Under the pieces are notes generated by a model. That model ran no database searches. It was not told where the DNA came from and saw nothing but the letters and a program-made list of their open reading frames with translations. Positions 1-10,820 of a stretch of DNA of 26,098 bases are shown here, piece after piece. Position numbers and translations under genes: made by a program. This stretch comes from Macrocybe gigantea. Taxonomy: Eukaryota; Basidiomycota; Agaricomycetes; Agaricales; Callistosporiaceae. Location of the stretch: contig SJRY01000069.1 of NCBI GenBank assembly GCA_011319805.1, forward strand, positions 1 through 26,098, given 5' to 3'. Position 1 is the first letter of the stretch; every line of letters starts with the position of its first letter.

Positions 1-1
1 G

Positions 2-848
2 ACGCAGGGCGACAAGTCTCCGTACCACGCCACCATAACACGGCTGGCTGGCGCTATCGCAACAAGTCCACTAATTGTGCAGACTCATCCTGCGTCGAAG
101 GTTCTGCGCTGGATCGGGGGAAAGGCGAGCAGCTTTCCGTATTCTCTCATTCCGGCCGCTGTCAATGCGAACGTCCGTTGCAAGCATACTCGTAGTAGCT
201 TTGTCTACGCCCGCTCACTATACTCTAGGATTTGTCTCATGATCCCCAAATCAACGATGCATACCTCAAAGATTCGCTTGTCAAGCAAGCAGGTTCTCTA
301 CGGGGCATACATGACATGTTGACTCAGGTGAGCATCCTCCGTCTGTGGATTTAAGATTACTAATGGCCTCTACGTCTTCAGGGTGAGGAATTACTGGTCA
401 AACATCATCGCTCATGGCCGTCAGCGCTCCCTGTACGTATCCGTGCTATCATCAAGCTCAGCGGTTTACATGTACGCTTGACATGCACAGCTTCTCCTAA
501 TCCATGGGACTGCAGACAGGGTAAGGTCTTGTGTCTTGACGATACCTGAACACTCAGCACTCGTCTCGCAATCATGACTAGGTTACCTCGCATGAAGCGA
601 CTCAAGATTTTTACAATAAGATCACAGCCAACAATAAAGAGTTCAAACTATTTGAAGCAAGTCGGAATCACATGAGTGTCGTCAGGAATCTCTCATCATC
701 CATTCTATAGGGACGCTTCCACGAACTGCACAATGAACCGGATGGTGTACAAGATCAACTACTCGACGAAATTGTGTCCTTCATTGACTCTCATGGCAAC
801 AAGAATCCAAAGCCCGCAATTGCCGCTGTAGAACGACCTAGGTTATAG
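2..848 (+). CDS. Monoacylglycerol lipase (alpha/beta hydrolase), 5' end outside window
   Basis: C-terminal part of a serine hydrolase that cleaves monoacylglycerols to glycerol and fatty acid (Yju3/MGL family). Exons by eye: 2-172, 229-327, 382-432, 491-519, 582-656, 711-848, about 187 codons. Seen: SPLIVQTHPASK, then GSLRGIHDML, then LLLIHGTAD holding the acid residue of the triad, and FHELHNEPDG holding the catalytic histidine region. The nucleophile GHSMGG segment would lie upstream of base 1. The first intron has an unusual GTCCGT donor, and intron 657-710 is GC-AG (donor GCAAGT). The frame does not close across intron 520-581: one base is missing at the donor (expected GTADRVTS). This is a possible assembly error. 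It faces the clathrin light chain gene tail to tail, 112 bp apart. The family is clear; the exact substrate is inferred. Confidence 0.85.
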
Positions 849-960
849 CACATGCTGTAGGGTGTAAATTTTGTGTACGGCTGCACTTAGTCGGACGATG
901 TCCATCCACAGGATAGATCCGGATATACCTGTCATTAAGACTACTGAGATAAAATACGAA

Positions 961-1881
961 TTAATACCCTGCTGCACCAGGCGCGGCGTCACCCTCTCTC
1001 CTTAGTCGAAGTAATACTTCTTTGAATCTGGTGAGGTCCGTCGTTCCAGGACCAGTCCGAGCGATTGTCTTGCTTTGTGAATTCTGCAGCTCGATCAAGT
1101 CGCTAATACGTTCCCATGTTGTTCCGGCTGTAAGGGAAGAAGACATGTTGGCAACGTATTCCGCCTCCTGATCCCTTCATAGTATTCGTCCGTTAGTAGC
1201 TAGATGGAGGAGAGATGCCAGATACATACTTGTTGTCCCGGATGTTTTTCTCCTTTTTGCGCGCATAATCATCATAGAATTCGTCGATCGCACGCTCGGC
1301 CTTTGCTATTGTTTCCTGCCTCCGAGCTTTCGAAGCTTCGTCACGAGCCTCGATTTCGACTTGCTGCTTTTCACGCCATTCCCTAACGACTGTTTGTCAG
1401 GTAGATACCAGCAAGAAGATAAAGAAGCCACACTTGATAACTTGGGGCTCGTTCTCTTCGATAGGCTGGCTCAAAATCGGGTAGAAGAGAAAGCAGAGGG
1501 CTGGGGACGAGGTGCGAATGTAGCACCTATGGAAGAAGCCTGTTGAATCGGGGGAAGAATAGGATCCTGAGAATGCATTAATGCAATGAAAGTGAGGGCA
1601 AAACAGGAATGCGTTACTTACGTGCTTCTCCTCGATGTCAGGGAACTCGCTTTCAAACTTTTCAATTTCATCGTCCCCTGTCACTTTGACCACAGTGTCT
1701 GTTGGTGAGGCGGTGATTCAAAGTCATCAAACGAGAAAGTTGATGGTGGGTTTGCGGCAGCATTGGTTGCCTGAGGAGGCACGGGGATGTCGCCGCTTCC
1801 GTCTAGGGAAATATCTGGAAACGCAGAGGCAGCGCGGTCAAAGTCGATCTCGTCTGTGGATGACTGAAAAAAGTCGGACAT
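961..1881 (-). CDS. CLC1: Clathrin light chain
   Basis: Regulatory light chain of clathrin triskelions, acting at the plasma membrane and trans-Golgi in vesicle coat assembly. Exons (- strand): 1622-1881, 1434-1566, 1230-1382, 961-1167, about 251 aa. The start at 1881 gives the usual MSDFF opening, then acidic FSFDDFESP, VKVTGDDEIEKFESEFPDIE, and the heavy-chain-binding coiled coil (EWREKQQVEIEARDEA, FYDDYARKKEK, then TTWERISDLIEL). An upstream in-frame ATG at 1947 is less like the family. Three one-base frame breaks are needed to join these blocks: between about 1700 and 1720, at a CCC run near 1479-1481, and at the donor near 1230. Because every block is well conserved, I read these as sequence errors rather than gene decay. 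It is divergent from GEP4, whose ATG is 119 bp away. Confidence 0.9.
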
Positions 1882-2000
1882 GGCCACAGTCGTCAGAGTT
1901 GTTGGCAACTGAGAATGCTCTGCCTGCACCGTGGCGGTTTTAGCCACCGTGGGAACTTGGGAACTTGCCTTCCTCCCTTCGCCGAAGTCGAGACGCGCCT

Positions 2001-3104
2001 ATGCCCCTCAACATTCCTGGCATCCTAGCGCCTCTCCACTTTCTCATCAATCCGAGGATAATTCTACCGGGCTTAGTCGTTAGAGGTCGGTAAATTGCGG
2101 TGGACATCTCCTCAACATCATGCAGCCAATAACCAACCATTTACAGCAAGACATCCGATATATAGACTTTACGGCACTGTATAATGCAGGCTACCGCGGC
2201 GTAGTCTTTGACAAAGATAATTGCATTGTGAATCATTTGTATCTTCTCTCCAGTTCTATGTCACTGACCTCTTTTCAAGACACTTCCTCACAAAGATAAA
2301 ATCGTACCCGATGTCCAGGTAAGGAACCTCCATCCCGTAGACATATACTTTCTCTTCAATAAACGCGTATCTAGGACGCTTGGGAAGAATGCAAGCGCGT
2401 TTTTGGCGATGGAAATGTCATCATAGTCAGCAACTCAGCTGGAACATGGCAGGATCCGGGTGGTATTCAGGTACGTGCGACACTTTCACTTCCTTCATGT
2501 TTACAAATTATTTCTCTTCCAGTCTGAATCTGTGACATACCACACTGGTGTCCCTGTCCTTCGGCATCGGTCGTTCAAGCCAGCATTTTCGTGTCTTCGC
2601 TCAATCCGAGGATACTTCACTTCACTCAAACGGCCCATACCTGATGACAATCTGGTCATTGTTGGGGACAGGATATTCACAGACGTCGTCCTAGCCAATC
2701 GTATGCGTCTTACAAGACCTGCTATGTCACCATCCGACAAGTTGTCGGGCCCTGGAAAAGACGGTTTGGCAAGCATGGTCGATGGTCCTTTGGCGGTTTG
2801 GACAACTGGCGTTTGGCAAAAAGAGGCAACAATCATCCGTCTTTTCGAAAAGGCCATGGTTTACGTAGTCACTCGCTTTCTGAAGCCTAACGGTCAAGCT
2901 CGGATCATGCAAGGTTCATCAGAGAACCTCAGGAGCCAGCGACCTCTAGGGCGACACTACTCAAGATGCTGTCTTACATCTTTAGCAAATTTACGTCTAG
3001 AACATAGCACGACTTGTGTAGGTCGTCTTTTATTATCGAGGTTTCGATTTCACTTCTACGTCAGCAGAGCGTGTTGCGTACAAGTGTACATGGAGACCTC
3101 GTAA
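2001..3104 (+). CDS. GEP4: Mitochondrial phosphatidylglycerophosphatase (HAD family)
   Basis: Dephosphorylates phosphatidylglycerol phosphate to phosphatidylglycerol in the cardiolipin pathway at the mitochondrial inner membrane. Exons: 2001-2085, 2151-2227, 2280-2318, 2375-2470, 2523-3104. Seen: opening MPLNIPGILAPL, the HAD nucleophile motif VVFDKDNCI (residues about 50-58), VIIVSNSAG (motif II region), GVPVLRHRSFKP, and the late acid motif VGDRIFTDVVLANRM. WTTGVWQKE follows in the C-terminal part. The tail after about 2910 becomes unlike a protein of this family. Shifting frame by one base near 2912 gives a more natural tail (RFIREPQEP...) that stops at 3005-3007, for about 260 aa, against 292 aa as read. 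So the true end may be 3007. The start at 2001 gives the conserved N-terminus. Confidence 0.9.
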
Positions 3105-3250
3105 ATGGCCACTTAGATTTTCGTGCTGTTGTCACTTCTCCGGGCCGTTGCGGCGCGACACTCATATGTCGGCCCGCACTGTTCACACTATAAAACCACC
3201 TGAGTGGAGGATGAGTGGCCAATTCGAAAATGCATCTCTTCCCAAGGTAC

Positions 3251-5079
3251 ATGAGTATTTGGGCCCTTTTGCTAGCACCGCCTCCTTTTCTTGTGCAGCA
3301 CTATCATGCTCTGTGACGGCAAGGGGCGGCGATGACGCACCTCAGCTGCTGAATGCCGTCCGCACATGCGACACCGTCACCATCCCTAAGTCAACGACCT
3401 TGAACATTGCCACGCGCCTCAACATGACGGGCCTTGCGAACAAACATATCGTGCGCATCAGACGTATATCATCTAAATCGTTTATCCAAAGTGCCTCCCA
3501 GAATCTGCTAGGGACTATACGATTCAACCCAGACATTCCGTATTGGACAGGGGTCCGTATCTCGTGCGTTTGCGCTAGCCATATCATTCAGTCGTTTGCA
3601 CACTGCAGAACGCCTTTTTCTTCCCTTTCCAAACGCAAGTCACGTTTTGGATTTTCGGGGGCAGAAACCTCACCTTGACTGGTGGAGGGACCCTGGACGG
3701 TGCAGGACAGGTTAGCCCTATGCTAGCCAGCCTTTCTCATGTTTCTTGGTTCTAATCATCATATGAAGGCATGGTATGATGCATTGTGAGATGTCTTATG
3801 CCATCACTTTTGTGCGTCATCACAGAAAAAATTTTTAGTGCAACTAACTCCTCTTTGCTCCGCCCCATCGTCTTGACGATATTCCAAGCTACCGGCGTAA
3901 CAGTTCGAAACATCAATATGATCAACGGGCCAGAATGGCATAACTTGGTGTGCCTCCAAACATTGTTGGTCCGGTCACAACATGTAACACTACACCGTAA
4001 CGCAGATTAATGAAGGGAAGGATTATAGTCTATGACAACATCACCATTGACGCCGCGTCTACATCATCGAACACGGCCAAAAACACTGATGGCTGGAACA
4101 TCTATCGCAGTGACCGCGTGACTATCCGAAATTCTGTCATTGTGAACGGTGATGACTGTGTAGCATTCAAGCCCAGTAAGACTAAATCCAGGTCTTCTTG
4201 TGTCGTATGACCTCATGTTTTGCAGATGCCACCAATGTCATTGTGTCCAATTTAAACTGCACAGGCTCACAGTATGTCCTATGGTGTTCTGTATACAGTG
4301 TTGAGACTGACTTGATCAAAATTTCAGCGGCATATCAGTTGGGTGTGTTTAACTCTTTAAAACTCGTCGATGCACCGTAAGCTGAAGGAAATCTCTACAC
4401 AGCTCTCTCGGGCAGTACGCGGGCATGTTCGACATAGTGGAAAATGTTACCGCTAAGTGTGTTACCCTTGATCCTGACTGCGGAGTTGTTTCAACCTTAC
4501 AGTTTGACAGCAATATAAGAATGTCGAATGCTCAAAATGGGGCAAGAATTAAGGCATGGGCCGGGCCAGGCGTTGGTAGTGGCATCGTCAAGAACGTGAC
4601 TTTTGAAAACTTCATTGAAAGCAAGGTTGACCATCCTGTCGTGATCGATCAAGCAAGTACTAGACTCGACAATCCTCTAATGTAACTCATTTCGCTCTCC
4701 GACAGTGCTATATGACAAACGCTACTGCTTGTGCCCAATTCCCTTCCAACACATTCATACAAGACATCTGGTTTAACAAGTGCGCTTTCGCTGAACAGTG
4801 GCATTTTGTCCTGTCACATTGAAACGTCAGACTTCTAGTATATCTGGGACTTCTACGGGCACCGTAGTCGCAGCCTTATCTTGTTCTCCTGACGGGCGTT
4901 GCAATAACATCAATGTAAACAACCTGACACTTTCGTGAGTTGATATTTCTTCGTTTGTCGTGAACGCTAACTCAATCTGCCCTTAAAGACCCCCATCTGG
5001 CAGTGCTCAATACACCTGTCAAAACGTCGTGCTCAGTGGCAACGCTGCAAAGCTTTTCCCCACTTGTATGACGACCTGA
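3251..5079 (+). CDS. Glycoside hydrolase family 28, exopolygalacturonase-like
   Basis: Secreted pectin-degrading enzyme that hydrolyses galacturonan by inversion. All four GH28 signatures are present in order: NTDG (in KNTDGWNIYRS), GDD (in VNGDDCVAF), SHG (in GSHGISVGSLG) and RIK (in ARIKAWAG). The NTDGW.IYRS variant is typical of exo-acting fungal members. About 12 exons: 3251-3450, 3502-3552, 3609-3710, 3769-3785, 3826-3947, 4006-4175, 4226-4271, 4328-4342 (15 nt), 4403-4652, 4706-4779, 4839-4934, 4990-5079; about 410 aa. The start at 3251 gives a hydrophobic signal-like stretch (MSIWALLLAP). Intron 4653-4705 is GC-AG; intron 3553-3608 has a GTCCGT donor. Frame breaks of one or two bases are needed at about 3290-3320, at the A-run 3826-3831, and near 4018-4027, so it is either error-containing or a young pseudogene. 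Confidence 0.85.
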
Positions 5080-5296
5080 GAAGAAGCGCTTTTCGTGTAG
5101 TTTCATCACAACACATATCTATCTCTTTTTGACAGTTGGGCGATGATTCACGCTGTCATGTATCTGCAATCGTCTTCATTCGTTAAGTTTGCACCGCATG
5201 GTGCAGTTTGATGGTGCAAGTGGGCGTTCGTCATTGACAGATACGAGACAATAGCCTCGTGAAATAAAAGCCAGGTGTTATTCGGGGCGAGAAATC

Positions 5297-6086
5297 ATGG
5301 CAGTGACTGCAGTACCTCCTCCGTATCAACCTGGTGGGGCGAGCGTTGAACGGCATAAGGAATACTACTTTGAAGACGGCAATCTTGTCTTGCAAGTGAT
5401 TGTTCTATTCTCCAAACTGGACTCATGAATCGCGCTCAATTTGGCTTAGATTGACAACAAGTTGTTCAAAGTGTGGGATGGGACATTTCGGCGACACTCA
5501 GAGTTCTTCAAGGACACGACAGGTTCATTATTGAACATCGATAAAGTCCAGGATGGAAGCGATGACAAGCACCCGCTCGTCCTGGAAGGCATTCAAATTG
5601 CTGACTTTGAACGTCTACTGTGGATACTTTTTCCTCCGTAAGTAAGACTTGTGAATCTTCGTCTCAAAGGGACTGAAAGTCTAGGCTAGCATTATCGGGG
5701 AATACAAAGCCAAGACTTCAGAGGATTGGGTAGCTATACTGGACCTGGCTGATCGTTGGAAGTTCAACGACATCAGGGAGCTTGCGATCAAAGAGCTCGC
5801 GAAATTTGAATTGGACCCGGTGCATAAGATAAACTTGATGCAGAAATACAAAATCAAGAGGCAGTGGACTTACACATCCTTCGTCGCGCTGTGTTCGCGA
5901 CAGACAGCATTGGAAGTTAAAGAAGGGACTGAATTGGGAATAGAAATGACGGTCATGATTTCATTGGCGAGAGAGAAGTTGGAGAAATGGGGGAGGAAGA
6001 AGCCAGAAGAAGTGCGGAAGGTGGTTTGTGAGGTTTTTCAAGTCGAGGCCCCTCCGGGAACGACAACAACGACAAATTCTTCCTGA
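5297..6086 (+). CDS. BTB/POZ domain protein, paralogue 1
   Basis: Protein of the large BTB/POZ family expanded in Agaricomycetes; BTB domains mediate dimerisation and often cullin-3 binding, but no function is known for this one. Exons 5297-5395, 5450-5637, 5690-6086; 227 aa, reading frame intact. Seen: YYFEDGNLVLQIDNKLFKVW (start of the BTB fold), then HSEFFKDTTG, LVLEGIQIADFERLLWILFPP, and a helical region WVAILDLADRWKFNDIRELAIKEL. It ends in a Thr/Asn-rich tail. The second intron splits a proline codon after its second base, as in the two paralogues downstream. The acceptor used is the second of two nearby AGs (5689), because the first breaks the frame. It lacks any extra enzymatic domain or nuclear signal that I can see. 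Confidence 0.85.
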
Positions 6087-6137
6087 TGTCCCAGTCGCAC
6101 GTAATAATATTCTCCTTGATACCACCCAGTCTCATAC

Positions 6138-6929
6138 ATGGCGGCGCCCTCTGTGAATCTAGCAACGAAGCTAGCTCGTTTGCTTCGTTTGCGAAGTAGC
6201 AAGATAGGCATTCCAACTCGCATTACGCATACTGCGCCGCCTTTGTACCAGCGGCCATTACCGTGGTGGACGCGATGGACCGTTGGTTTAATAGCCTGTG
6301 ATATATTCATGACGTTGGTCCGCACTCTTGTTCTTTCCTTCCTCAACCAGTCTGATATTCTGTTCAGAGCGTCTGCAATCGAGCTTACTTGGAACCGCTG
6401 GTCCGAACCGGTAGAAGACAAGGCTTCGGATGACACTGACACGAAGACGCCGTCTCCAAAGACCTACGTCCTGCGACCCGTTTGGCAGCGGCTGGGTCTT
6501 TCTACCGCCCATCTCGTCTTCGGCTCTGGAATCGCAGCTGCATTACTAATATCGCAAGTTCGTTTCGTACGCACCCTTACGATTCTGCCGAAGAATCTTC
6601 ACACCCCAAATTCCGCCGCTCGCCAGCCGCAGCTTTTTCTCCAAGGCGGCCATAACTGGAAATCTAATGGCGTCGTATTTCCATTGGATAAGTGCTCTTT
6701 GGAAGAGGGACGAAACGAGACCGAAGTCTTACTCCGTGTAACGGGCGAGCGCGGTCATTGGCACATTGATCTCGAGAACGCATTCGTTCGTGGAAGGCCG
6801 GCATCGGTCTCTGAAGCCAGGCAAGCCATACTCAGCGAATGGAAGGTGCCTAGGGGTCCCAAGATCACGAAAGCGCCAGCTGCCATCGATCAAGGATGGA
6901 AGAGTGGGCCAGTACGAAAATCAAGTTGA
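6138..6929 (+). CDS. Two-helix membrane protein, TMEM223-like architecture
   Basis: Single-exon 263-aa protein, intact. The N-terminus is basic and Ser/Leu-rich without acids (about residues 1-35), which fits a mitochondrial presequence. Two hydrophobic segments follow, at about 46-68 (VGLIACDIFMTLVRTLVLSF) and 120-145 (LSTAHLVFGSGIAAALLISQ). After the second helix come SQVRFVRTLTIL and later VVFPLDKCS and VLLRVTGERGHWHIDLEN. This order (two helices, an R..R segment, FPL..C, a final basic strand) resembles TMEM223-type mitochondrial inner-membrane proteins linked to cytochrome c oxidase assembly. That match is by memory of architecture only and is weak. It starts 51 bp after the first BTB gene and sits inside the BTB cluster on the same strand, though unrelated to it. 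Confidence 0.75.
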   Translation: MAAPSVNLATKLARLLRLRSSKIGIPTRITHTAPPLYQRPLPWWTRWTVGLIACDIFMTLVRTLVLSFLNQSDILFRASAIELTWNRWSEPVEDKASDDTDTKTPSPKTYVLRPVWQRLGLSTAHLVFGSGIAAALLISQVRFVRTLTILPKNLHTPNSAARQPQLFLQGGHNWKSNGVVFPLDKCSLEEGRNETEVLLRVTGERGHWHIDLENAFVRGRPASVSEARQAILSEWKVPRGPKITKAPAAIDQGWKSGPVRKSS

Positions 6930-7690
6930 TTTCTTCCATCGTTGCACCCTCAAAAAAAAAAGGACAAGTACCGATAGACCCTCCAATATATTTGTCTAAT
7001 GCAGCTGAGCATCTTTGGAATGTCTACCCATACCCTTATTGTCGAGAAAGGCTTGCAACGCCATAATCTTGTATCTCGAGTGAAGGCTACCTGTGTTTCA
7101 TACTGCGCAGCATCGAGGGCACCTTGCTGCCTGGCATTGAAATGTAACGGACATCTTTCTGCCACTTTGCCACAGACGTACATGTCTGGACACCTGCAGC
7201 GCAGTACCCTCGTTTCCGTCAATTCATTCGTGGATGATTCAATCACCTCGTGTATGTCTATCGATCTTGTCCTTGCACACGCCGCAGCAAGGCACGAGGC
7301 GCTTTCCAACTCGCAAAATGTATGCGTTTTCCGGCGTAAACCGGTGGTGTGCTTGTTTGAAAATGCGGGTCGTAGAATAAGTCTGAAACGTCTTTTGCTT
7401 TATCTTACGTCCTTGAGCGTTATAAACTTTGTAACCCTAAGAAAACCCGTGTGGCGCAGGTGAATCATCCACGTTTTGCGAATGGAAGAAAGAAACGTTC
7501 GACAGGTCACAGAAAAGCATCTTCTTCAAGCGCCGAGGGCCCACGATTATCACCCACTCCCATAAAGATGATAGCTCGAGAGGGCAAGAAGCTGTTGGCA
7601 CGTGTACATTGAAGTGCATCGTCCGGAGCATATAAGGACCTCGCAGCATAGGAATACCAGATTCGAGAGATACTTGAACAATACCGGACC
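6930..7690 (+). other. Intergenic region, no supported gene
   Basis: About 760 bp between the membrane protein gene and the second BTB gene. A + strand open frame (6999-7463) and a - strand one (6950-7309) exist, but neither reads like a folded protein, and neither has splice signals that extend it. A 9-base A run lies near 6952-6960. The last 60 bases carry the likely promoter of the next gene. Confidence 0.6.
7629..7637 (+). promoter_or_regulatory. TATA-like element of BTB paralogue 2
   Basis: GCATATAAGG lies about 55-60 bp before the ATG at 7691. The ten bases GAGCATATAA recur upstream of the next paralogue, which supports a shared promoter element. Confidence 0.5.
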
Positions 7691-8666
7691 ATGGCAGGTG
7701 AAGACATAAAACAACTTCAGAAACATTCAGAATATTATATCCTTGGTGGCGATCTTCATCTCATGGCAAAAAATGAAGATGTGAGCCTATCTCTCGTCCA
7801 TGTCAGATACCCGTGATATTGAATTTTGTAGGGGAAATACTATCTATTCCGAGTCAACAGCTTTTTCTTGTGTCGGGAATCAAGAAAGTTCAGTGACAGA
7901 TATCTGGTTGGCAGCCCATCGCCTGGCACCACGAAATCCGAGGCGGGCACATCAGACTCGAACGCTATCATTCTCGATATACCAGCAGAAAGCTTCGAAG
8001 CATTACTTTGGGTATTCTACAACCCGTCAGTTCGTTCGAACAGCCTTTCTTTTCTGCTTACTTGAACGTCTCCAGAAAATATTCAATCTATGATGGATCC
8101 ATCGAGATCTGGAAGAGAATAATGACATTGGCGCGCGATTGGGATTTTCCAGAAGTTATGTCATTAGCGATTCGAGAGGTCGAAAAGCTGCAGCTCGATG
8201 TGATCGAGCACATCACGATGTATCAGGAATTCAAGGTTGGATTGGACTACTTGGTCCCATTATATGCGGAGCTCTGCGCGCGCGAGAATCCCCTCACCGA
8301 CGATGAGGCCGAACGTCTTGGATTGAAGACCACCGTGCTGGTCTTCAAAGCACGAGAATCTTTGCGCTCCCCGATAGACACGGAGGGCGACGAACCGAAG
8401 AGCCCGCTTCCAAAAGAGATCGGGAAAGACGAGGTCGTCCAAAGGTTGGGTCGCATGATGGGTCTGCCGTCGCCAACGTCGCCTACCAAAGGAAAACAGA
8501 AGCAAGGGGGCGCAAATGTAGGTAAGCAGGCGCGTTGCCCTTGATCAAACGCTTTTCACTCTGAATCACTTTAGATGGGTTGAAGAATGTGAAAGGAAAG
8601 CTGGAATTGAAGCTGAATTCCAATGGGAGGACAAGTCCCTTCGACGTCCGGAATGTCAGAAAGTAG
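7691..8666 (+). CDS. BTB/POZ domain protein, paralogue 2
   Basis: Exons 7691-7780, 7832-8025, 8076-8521, 8575-8666; 273 aa, frame intact. Opens MAGEDIKQLQKHSEYYILGGDLHL, the typical first strand of the BTB fold. GKYYLFRVNSFFL follows, then IILDIPAESFEALLWVFYNP, KYSIYDGSIEIW and AIREVEKLQLDVIEHI. Exon 2 ends two bases into the NP proline codon, exactly as in paralogue 3. The C-terminal part is Pro/Ser/Lys-rich and unstructured. The last intron (8522-8574) is inferred: reading through gives a stop at 8542-8544, while splicing gives a longer basic tail (GLKNVKGKLELKLN). Either end is possible. Closest relative in the window is paralogue 3 (shared segments VFYNPKYS, FPEV, ENPL). Function unknown. 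Confidence 0.85.
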
Positions 8667-8969
8667 TAGATGTAGTGTGCTGAATCTGGATTCAAGACTG
8701 GTACAAAAATGATATTTGATTGCGACGACATGCGTTCTGCATGTGCCCCCGAAATGAAACCACGTTTTCTGCTTGATACATAATGAGCTCGGTAGAAGAA
8801 CAATGCTGAGCATATAAAACACTGTCAGAATTGATAGGACAGGCCATGCGTTGCGAACACGTGTAGTTCTGTCCTGGATTCAAAAACCCTAGAATTTTTG
8901 CATCAGTACCTCTTCGCAGAATACCCCTCACGACAATACCCATCTCTCGCACAGCAAGGAGAGGCCCTC
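8667..8969 (+). other. Intergenic spacer with TATA-like motif
   Basis: About 300 bp between BTB paralogues 2 and 3. It holds GAGCATATAAAA at 8808-8819, about 150 bp before the next ATG, matching the element upstream of paralogue 2. I see no other gene or repeat here. Confidence 0.5.
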
Positions 8970-10245
8970 ATGTTCCCCCGAACAGCCCAAAGACCTTCAC
9001 AGCCATCACGCAACACGATGAATACCATATCAATGGTGGCGACCTTTTCTTCTTGGTGCGTATAACCGATTCGTCGACAAGTCAACAACATGTGATCGTG
9101 TTGCGCCTGCGCAGGTCGAGCACGTCCAATTCCGTGTCCATAGATACTTTTTCGAGCGCGAGTCCGCCCTTTTCAGAGGCATCCTAGCTACGCCGGCGCA
9201 GCCTGGAGTTGCTCGTCAGGGGACTTCGGATTCCAACGCTATAGTGTTGGAGAACGTGAAAGCTAAGGACTTTTCAAAATTCCTTTGGGTGTTCTACAAC
9301 CCGTAAGTTCATTGTTATTCGACATAGTCATTTTTTTTTTTTTTGCCGACGAACATTTCAGCAAGTATTCTCTGTACAATACCACCGTCGAGGACTGGAC
9401 GACTATCCTCGATCTGGCACACAGATGGGCGTTTCCCGAGGTCAAGAACCTTGCGGTGCGCGAGCTCGAGAAGCTGAATGTCGGTGATGTGGAACGTATC
9501 TCGACATATCACAAGTACGAGGTCGATAGGAATCTCCTCATCCCCCGTTACGCTGCTCTCTGTGAACGAGAAAACCCGCTCGACATTCAAGAAGGCATAC
9601 TACTTGGGATGGAAACGTCGATCATGATAGCACGGGCTAGGGAAATTGCTCGGGTGAAGCAAACGCCCAACGGTTTGAGGAGTCCAACGGTGGCAGGAAT
9701 GCCAGACAACGAAATGCGCAAGTTGATCTGCGACCTGTTCCACATCCCGGGTCCCAGCGAACCTGTAACATCGACGCAACAGCCAAACGGCACGACCATA
9801 CCAGCGCCAGATGCGCCCCCTGCACCCCCCAATGGCGCTTCTAATACAGCATCCAGGTCAACAACCGCTGTGACAACAAATGGGACTTCTACTGCCAATG
9901 GAACTGCGAGCACGAATGGAGCTTCCAAGGACCAGACGCGACCTGCTGGTATGACTCTAGCTCCGCATCGTAGGTGAATCAGGCTAACATGGTATCGGGC
10001 CAGCTCTCGCTCCCACACCGTCGGATCCAGTTGCGGAACCATCGACGCAGACCGTGCCCAACAAACAGGAGAGCAGCGGTGCCAATTCCGGAACGGCGAC
10101 GGCGACAACCACAGCCAGCGACAATGCGACTTCTCCACACATAACTCGGACCGGAACACCTGTGAATGGCACTCAGGACAATGAGCAGAAAGACTCGAAG
10201 CATTGGCCTCGAGGTGGTGCTCGTGGCAAGGGAAGAGGCAATTGA
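8970..10245 (+). CDS. BTB/POZ domain protein, paralogue 3, with long Thr/Asn/Gly-rich tail
   Basis: Exons 8970-9055, 9115-9302, 9362-9948, 10004-10245; about 367 aa. The BTB fold reads QHDEYHINGGDLFFL, VEHVQFRVHRYFFERES, IVLENVKAKDFSKFLWVFYNP, then KYSLYNTTVEDW and AHRWAFPEVKNLAVREL. From about residue 230 it becomes a low-complexity tail rich in TNGT/NGTAS-type units, ending GGARGKGRGN, an RGG-like basic patch that could bind RNA (inference). The ATG at 8970 is one base out of frame with the BTB domain. Adding one C to the five-C run at 8975-8979 restores it, giving an N-terminus MFPPNSPKTF. This is probably a homopolymer error. Intron 2 splits the same proline codon as in its paralogues; its T-run (9331-9344) makes the polypyrimidine tract. 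Confidence 0.82.
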
Positions 10246-10385
10246 TTAATGTATAACATGTCATCGTCGCATTCTGTACCTGTTTCCGCACGCATTTTGT
10301 ACAATCGTCATCGCCCGACCCGTGAACTCGAAGAGTATTTCTGAAATGATCTGTAACCTCTGTCCATTGATCACAAAAATCACGG

Positions 10386-10799
10386 TTATTCCTTTAATTC
10401 TTGCATAACTGTAGAAAACGATCTTCAGTGACAACGAGCACACCCAAAACGAACGGGACCGAGTACGTTGTTCCATATCCTTTTGCTCCCAGGGGCTCAT
10501 CTCAGATTGCGAGGTAGGTATCTTTTGACCTAAGATTACTTCCTTCCACGCTATAAATTCATTTGACGGATCTGCAGGGGCATCGCGGGGGCGTGCAAGG
10601 CGTTTTAATTTCTCGAGCTCGTGGTCTGACGGACGGTGGTCAGAACGCAGCTGTTGAACAACAGACTCGAGCACGCTGATGCGGCCTGTGCGGACGCGCG
10701 CTCGTCCGATGCACGCGTGCGGTGGTTGATAAGATGAATGGTAATGGAGGTTATGGCGACAGAGTAGAGCGCATGAGGGAGATACGCGCTCACTGGCAT
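10386..10799 (-). CDS. Small protein with N-terminal membrane helix and coiled coil, unrecognised
   Basis: Exons (- strand) 10467-10799 and 10386-10408; about 118 aa. Opens MPVSAYLPHALYSVAITSIT, with a hydrophobic stretch at about residues 9-24. A charged heptad-like region follows (ISVLESVVQQLRS, then HELEKLKRLARPR), then FIAWKEVILGQK, and it ends MEQLMQELKE after a 58-bp intron. The frame shifts by one base within the GC-rich run around 10694-10701, between the DERA and ISVLES segments. I take it as one gene because the two halves make one plausible protein. The layout (short lumen, one helix, coiled coil) suggests a small organelle-membrane protein, but I do not recognise the family. Its ATG lies 21 bp from the ATG of the divergent gene at 10821. 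Confidence 0.6.
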
Positions 10800-10820
10800 T
10801 GGGGAAGAGGAAAGCTGCTT

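Noticed and set aside
4780..4838. Frameshift in the GH28 gene near 4830
   Set aside because: Choosing the AG at 4838 rather than 4830 joins the exons in frame with the expected residues.
5638..5689. Frameshift in BTB paralogue 1 at its second intron
   Set aside because: Using the second AG (5689) as acceptor restores the frame fully, so no error is needed.
6950..7463. Overlapping open frames on both strands as hidden genes
   Set aside because: Neither frame reads like a folded protein and neither has splice signals to extend it.
9587..10291. Long - strand open frame opposite BTB3
   Set aside because: It is a shadow of the + strand Thr/Asn/Gly-rich tail; low-complexity codon use keeps the opposite frame open.
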